60,000 nucleotides of DNA from Strigamia acuminata (lineage: Eukaryota; Arthropoda; Chilopoda; Geophilomorpha; Linotaeniidae). The stretch lies in assembly GCA_949358305.1 (NCBI GenBank), contig OX442319.1, positions 3,536,001 to 3,596,000 of the forward strand, read 5' to 3'. Within the stretch, counting starts at the first letter, position 1. Each line of letters opens with the position of its first letter. The position numbers and the translations under genes are program-made. Positions 54,815 through 60,000 of this stretch are shown here, piece after piece. The notes beneath the pieces are model-generated. The model did no database searches. It was not told the origin of the DNA and was given only the letters and a program-made list of their open reading frames with translations.

Positions 54815-55435
54815 TACATTTTCAGGTGTGAAAATGCATTTTTATGGCAAATTAATTCATTTTAAGCTGAAAAAATTTTTATTTTCATGCCAAACTATGA
54901 ATTTTCAGACGAAATATGCATTTTTATGTAAAAAACATGCATTTTTATGTAAAAAACATGCATTTTTATGTAAAAAACATGCATTTTTATGTAGAAAAAA
55001 TGCATTTTTATGTAAAAAACATGCATTTTTATGTAGAAAAAATGCATTTTTATGTAGAAAAAATGCATTTTTATGTAGAAAAAATGCATTTTTATGTAGA
55101 AAAAATGCATTTTTATGTAAAAAACATGCATTTTTATGTAAAAAACATGCATTTTTATGTAAAAAACATGCATTTTTATGAAAAAAATGCATTTTTTTGT
55201 AAAAAAACATGCATTTTTATGTAAAAACCTGCATTTTTATGTAAAAAACATGCATTTTTATGTAAAAAACATGCATTTTTATGTAAAAAACATGCATTTT
55301 TATGTAAAAAACATGCATTTTTATGTAAAAAACATGCATTTTTATGTAAAAAACATGCATTTTTATGTAAAAAACATGCATTTTTATGTAAAAAACATGC
55401 ATTTTTATGTAAAAAACATGCATTTTTATAAAATA
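54815..55435. repeat. 21-bp minisatellite, atgcatttttatgtaaaaaac
   Basis: About 28 units with a 21-bp period (54916, 54937, 54958), interrupted once near 55178-55205 by shortened units. Variants carry gtagaaaaa or gtaaaaaac. It shares the atgcattttt core with the array at 10.25-10.49 kb, about 44 kb away. Open frames through it on both strands are by-products of the period. Confidence 0.96.
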
Positions 55436-57780
55436 AACATTAATCCGTTCGTGCATTTATGTGTGGTTTTTATACGGAAGCATAAAAACGTGTTGTAAAG
55501 TGTCAATTTGCACGATCGTTTTCTGGGAAGAGGAATTCGATGAAATTAAAGGAGGAGGAATTGATTTGATGTGGTTGAGTTGAGTTGAGTGTTCAGGAGG
55601 TTGCTCTTGCTCGTTTAGAAAGACGTTTGTCCATCTTAACTATAGAGAGAAACGGGGGAAGATGGGAAAGATACAATCTGAGTTGCAACGTCGTGGCATC
55701 TGGCAGTTCATGTAAAATTCAAGGACTTCTCTTACGCAGCAACTTAAAGTGATCAATCTGGATCAGTGCGAGCTAAGTCGCTTGGAATTAATTGTAAATG
55801 CCTTCTGCAGCTTACGATAGCCCTCAAGTTGTAGCAAATGGCTAAACTTATTGCCCACTAGACTTTAGCTGTGAAAAATAAAAAAATTTATTTAAAAAAA
55901 AAAAAAAAAAATTTTTTTCCACAAAATAATATTATTTTTGTAAAAGAAAGGGCCCCTGCACCTTAGGGGCCCCTAGAAACGCTTCAATGTAAAAAAAAAT
56001 GAAATTATTTGAATTAAATTTAAAAGTGATGCTTTTGTTGACGTTTCTAGTTTTATCGATTGAAATAATATAATTTCGGCAGTTTTTTATTTGTTATTTT
56101 ATTGCATACTGAACGGCATTTATGCAAGTGTTTTGCCACGGGATATGGCGTGTTGTGACGAAAAGCGAGAGCGATTGCAAACGCAAACGGCGCTGACACT
56201 TATGAATACAAATGAAGATGTTTAGCGAGTTGACGAGAGAAGATCCGCCCCCGCGATCGTCTCAGATGCTCGAAGAAGGAAACACTCAATTCTTTCCAAT
56301 CTGCTGAACGATTGCTTGGGTTTTGTCTCGAGGGATTTGGCCTATCTTCACTTTGGCTCGAGTCTTTTCGTGATTAAAGCGCGCGTCGACGTCTTGACGA
56401 CACCCAAACTCCCGTCTAATTGACGTCATTTAACATCAAACTTATTTGATACGATGAAATTCTCGTCGGAGATGCTCGTGAAGTAAATTGCAAGTTGCCA
56501 TTTTCCTCCAGATGAGAGAAACTGAGGCTCAAGCCATCATGAACGTGTCATTTGTGTAATTGTGCCAATTTGGCGGCAAAAACCAACGGCTCGTGCATTT
56601 TTCCTCAGCCTCGATGGCCTTTTAAAATCAAATATATTTTATTTCTTATTTTTCTTTTTGTATTTCGCTGAATTGTCACTCGTTGAGCTTGGCAACAAAT
56701 TTGGTCCCAGAAATCGTGCTCATTGCGCAGATGTCGCACACTTTGAGAGACATCTGCGCGGTGAACACTCCAGAGTTAAGGACACTTATTGAGCTTGGCC
56801 GCGGAGAAAACATCACGGATGACTGTGTGGAACTCGCACCGTCTTCCGTGATGATTTCCCGGGATTAATCTCAATTTGCGACTATTTGGCGATGTATATC
56901 AAGATGCCGTCTTCAACAAAGTATGGTTTCTCCAGATTCGGTGGTCGTAGATTTGTAAACTCTCGTCGGGCAGTCGTAACTATGTCAGATTCTAAGCGAT
57001 ACAATTAGAAGAATTAACACAAATCTTTTTATGAATGTCACACACAGCATGTTGTACAGAGCGTGTGTGTTGATAGTTATGAAATAAAGTCACACACTCG
57101 GATGTCACTTACGTGGTTTTCATTTGTTCATCGTTCATTAGTGCAACCTGACATTTAAAACTGCAGTGGAAGTCTACTTCTTAAGCAATGTCCTTTAATT
57201 TCTTCATATTCAATTTTGTTTAAGAAATTTTAGTCATTTGGTAGTGATATTTTCGTTTCCGGTTTCCGGTTCCATCTTGGGTTTATTTGAAACGTGATGG
57301 CCATAGAATAAATCTTCTTGATATTGCACAAATATCTGTTTTGGTTATAATCGATTTATCAATTTAAATTTTGATAATATTGAATAAACACTTACATTTT
57401 ACAGCTCAATTTCCATGACCGGAAATTATCAGTTTCAAGCTCGTTTTTTCACTTACCGACTGCGAGGTTTTCCATTTATCCAAACTCACAGTTCGTTTCA
57501 CGTTTTCGGGTTACCGAGGTAAAACAAACAAACATCATCCAGAAAAACTAGAGCCGAACAACAGTAAAGTACGAAACAAATGTCAGCTTGTAACCCAGAG
57601 GTGGTAAATCAAAAATAAATCCGAGCATACTGAAAATGACGACATTTCGAACAAACGAGTCGAATTTAAACATAAACAAGAAGATCTGTTGTGTTCATTG
57701 TGTGATTTACTCTATATTTAATTTTTTTGTAGTCCAGCGCCGCCTCGATTTGTGTGTGTACATCAATAGTATTGAGAATC
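55436..57780. other. Intergenic DNA without a supported gene
   Basis: GC-richer patches at 55640-55860 and 56130-56520 have no convincing frame. A 76-codon frame at 56562-56792 begins in AT-rich DNA and has no domain. Confidence 0.5.
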
Positions 57781-59720
57781 GCGTTTTCTGATGCAAATTT
57801 CACCAATGTGCCGATCAAATAAAGAACTTAAGTGGATTTGGTTTTGGTCAAGCGAGGACTGTCAGTGCACGCGCACTCAGCGACGCGTGGTCGGATCGGT
57901 TGACGGCGAACCCGCCAAGTGTAAAATGAATCTCGATTCCTTCAATATAGAGTTCAATTAATTTTATCCTCTTGAAAACTACCTACATAAACCGATTGTT
58001 CTTTTTTCTGTCATCTTTTTCCCACACTTCAATTTTACAATTTTTTTCTTCCATTATTTCAATGATCGTCTTCAGCGTTGCGTGAAAATGACACCTCCAC
58101 CACACCTCAAACAAGTGAACATTTATTTAAAAAAAAAATAGAAAAAAAATTATAAATTAACTGATATATTTATACATTTGTCAACAGATGTCAACGTGAA
58201 TCATTTTGCGATGTGCCGATAAGAGCGCCGTGTTTTCCCGCTTTGATTATCTTATTATCCCACAGGGGAATGGCGCAGTTGCAAGTGACTCTGTAATGGT
58301 ACTTTAAGTTAAGGTGATTACGACGACCGGCCTCCATTGTGGGAGGGCGCCAATGGATGTCCATATGTCACTGGCCGACGGGCAACTGTGCCGTCTGGCG
58401 GGGGACCTCCAGAGAATCGAAAGGGACCTCGGGGAACGTGCAGGGGAGTCGTCAAAGTGGTTTGTGGTCGAGGACAGAGGGGTTTGGCATTTGAGTCAGC
58501 ACATGGCACGCGTCAAACTCGGTGTAATTCACGCAGACAGCAGGGAACAAAATAGGAAGAAATGTACAATTTAATAATTTGTTGTTGTTTGTGACCCTTT
58601 TGGGAGTCGTGCGAGGGTTTTTCGAGGGTAAAGGTGGACGCTACGTGGTCAGGGGAGGGCCGGGAGGCGCTGGACGCAACACACACGATGATTAAATCCA
58701 CGGAATACACAAAAGACACAAGTTTAGGTTTTGGTCATTGCTTTATTGTTGTCTAGGGGTATGATATGGTAGCTCAGCCAGAAATTCCCGCCAAAATCTC
58801 CTCTATGAATTTCCTCACGATTCTGATTGGCTGTCAAAGTCACATGACCAAAACACCAGCAAGCTTGAAGCTGGTAAATCAAACTCGGTTTGATCGGAGC
58901 GGGCGAGTACGAGGTCGCTTCAAAACAGAGCTTTGAATAAAAACGCAAGCTTGTTTGCTCGAGCGGGCGAGTTTTTAGTGGCTTGAGCTTTTAAATTTTA
59001 CCCGCTCCCTCGTGTTTCCACTTTAAGGAGCAGCAAAAGCTTGCTAAAGTGTCTCGAGTGACATGTGGAACGCGACAAAAAGAGTCGAAGGCAATGTGGA
59101 ATATGTAAAAAGCTGGATGGGAAAATTGAATGGAATTTGCCGCAAATAGAAAAGATTTTACTCCGAATGTTAAGCAGGGAAGCATCCGTTTCTCATCCAC
59201 ATTGGGGACGTATGCAAATGATTTTTTTTTTAAATCGATAAAATATATTTTTCTATCTCACCACATGTAAAATAAATATTTCTAATGAATTAAAAGCAAA
59301 TTTTAATTTAAAAAAAAATAAAATTATTTTGGATCTCCAAATGTGTAATAAATCCAGGCTGTTGGTCGATTCTATTAAGCTGACATTAAACCTTAATTCG
59401 ATTTTGCTGAAGCAGACGCGCGACACTGCAGGGGGGAGTCGGCCTGACAGATGGCTCGTGGCTACTAGGACATTGTGCGTTCGTCTGATGAATAGATGCG
59501 GCCGGGGCATATGCTCAGTAAACGCGGTACCAAGCTTAATGCATCGCTGGCTGAAATTAAGCACTGGTGTGCATTGCAGGCAAGCCCAACCAAGAGGTGC
59601 TTTCCAATTCCTACCACTCTCCCTCGTCATTTCTCATTTATTTCATCGTTTATCGATTTTTAATTCCGATTTCACTCAATTTTCCTCCTTTTCTACATTT
59701 CATCTCCAAATCCGAGCAAT
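57781..59720. other. Intergenic DNA with an inverted and direct repeat patch
   Basis: 58310-58560 is GC-rich with overlapping frames on both strands but no domain. At 58890-59010 the word gagcgggcgag occurs twice and its relative ctcgagcgggc nearby, as in a decayed MITE. No gene supported. Confidence 0.4.
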
Positions 59721-59732
59721 GTGTGACATTTG

Positions 59733-59924
59733 TTACGTCAACAGTGCGCGTGTGACGTCATCCAAGCATGGGCGGGGCACGGAAGCACCCCGCGAAGAGG
59801 AGGGTTCATTTCCCAACCACCCGCGCGTATTTAAACATACGGACGTCGTGGCTCCCGCGCTGGATCTGTTGATGCCGGACGACACTTTCTCAAAGTTCCG
59901 TCTTTAAACACGCCTCAAACCGGT
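59733..59924 (+). promoter_or_regulatory. Probable promoter and first exon of a gene beyond the right edge
   Basis: ttacgtca (59733-59740) and a full CRE palindrome tgacgtca (59753-59760) precede a GC-rich stretch and a TATA-like tatttaaa (59828-59835). About 95 bp further, after aaacacgcctcaaaccg, a donor GTAAGT occurs at about 59922. Spacing fits CRE, TATA, start near 59860, short first exon. The gene itself is outside the window. Confidence 0.5.
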
Positions 59925-60000
59925 AAGTTTTTAAACATTTTGGCATTTCAACCGTAAATTGTTTTTATAAATTTTTCAAAACTGAATATTTTCGTCAAAA

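Noticed and set aside
54828-55498. Long open frames on both strands through the 21-bp array (MHFYVKN-type repeats)
   Set aside because: A 21-bp period keeps frames open in several phases at once; composition is purely that of the repeat and there is no gene context.
59329-59907. 192-codon plus-strand frame near the right edge
   Set aside because: It runs through the presumed promoter (CRE and TATA) and has no domain; the final part may be 5' exon sequence but not this protein.

Overview
The window is animal nuclear DNA: spliced genes with canonical GT-AG introns, AT-rich intergenic DNA, many minisatellites and a dense layer of old DNA transposons. A secreted chitin-binding (peritrophin-A/CBM14) protein points to an arthropod. 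BMP3-like and BMP9/10-like ligands and a DIRS-type gag ORF would fit a crustacean or another non-dipteran arthropod, but the species cannot be named from the sequence.

Layout. 40-4767 (-): 5' part of eyes absent (eya), running off the left edge within the Eya domain. 4.8-12.1 kb: no convincing gene; GC-richer patches upstream of eya plus minisatellites. 12.2-25.9 kb: a graveyard of nested mobile elements (Tc1-like with 247-bp inverted repeats, THAP transposase, an insertion with 7-8 bp target duplication, FLYWCH-type MULE, pogo-like remnant, PIF/Harbinger, piggyBac, ZSWIM/MULE, a 263-bp MITE, Myb/SANT and MADF pieces, ISL2EU-like piece, DIRS-like gag). 26.7-27.5 kb (+): complete ribosomal protein L30 gene. 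28.4-33.2 kb (-): an intact six-exon gene for a 989-residue P-element/THAP9-like protein with TWO THAP zinc fingers made by exon duplication and with the expected catalytic aspartates apparently replaced; this is the most unusual item here. 34.6-36.4 kb (-): an unidentified coding exon and a CBM14 gene. 36.6-42.2 kb: repeats, MITEs (one with perfect 57-bp inverted repeats and a 9-bp target duplication) and a broken nuclear-receptor zinc-finger. 43.1-49.4 kb: two convergent TGF-beta ligand genes, BMP9/10-like (+) and BMP3/GDF10-like (-), 846 bp apart, recalling the adjacent human GDF2 and GDF10. 49.5-60 kb: non-coding, with two large minisatellites and, at 59.73-59.93 kb, a likely promoter and first exon on the + strand.

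Across the window at least a dozen unrelated tandem arrays have periods of 20-22, 30-31 or 41-42 bp, i.e. close to 2, 3 and 4 turns of the DNA helix, and most carry A-tracts. This shared period, rather than any shared sequence, is a second pattern worth study. The conserved host genes (eya, L30, BMP9/10, BMP3, THAP gene) have GC-rich exons against an AT-rich background, whereas most transposon-derived frames are AT-rich and broken.
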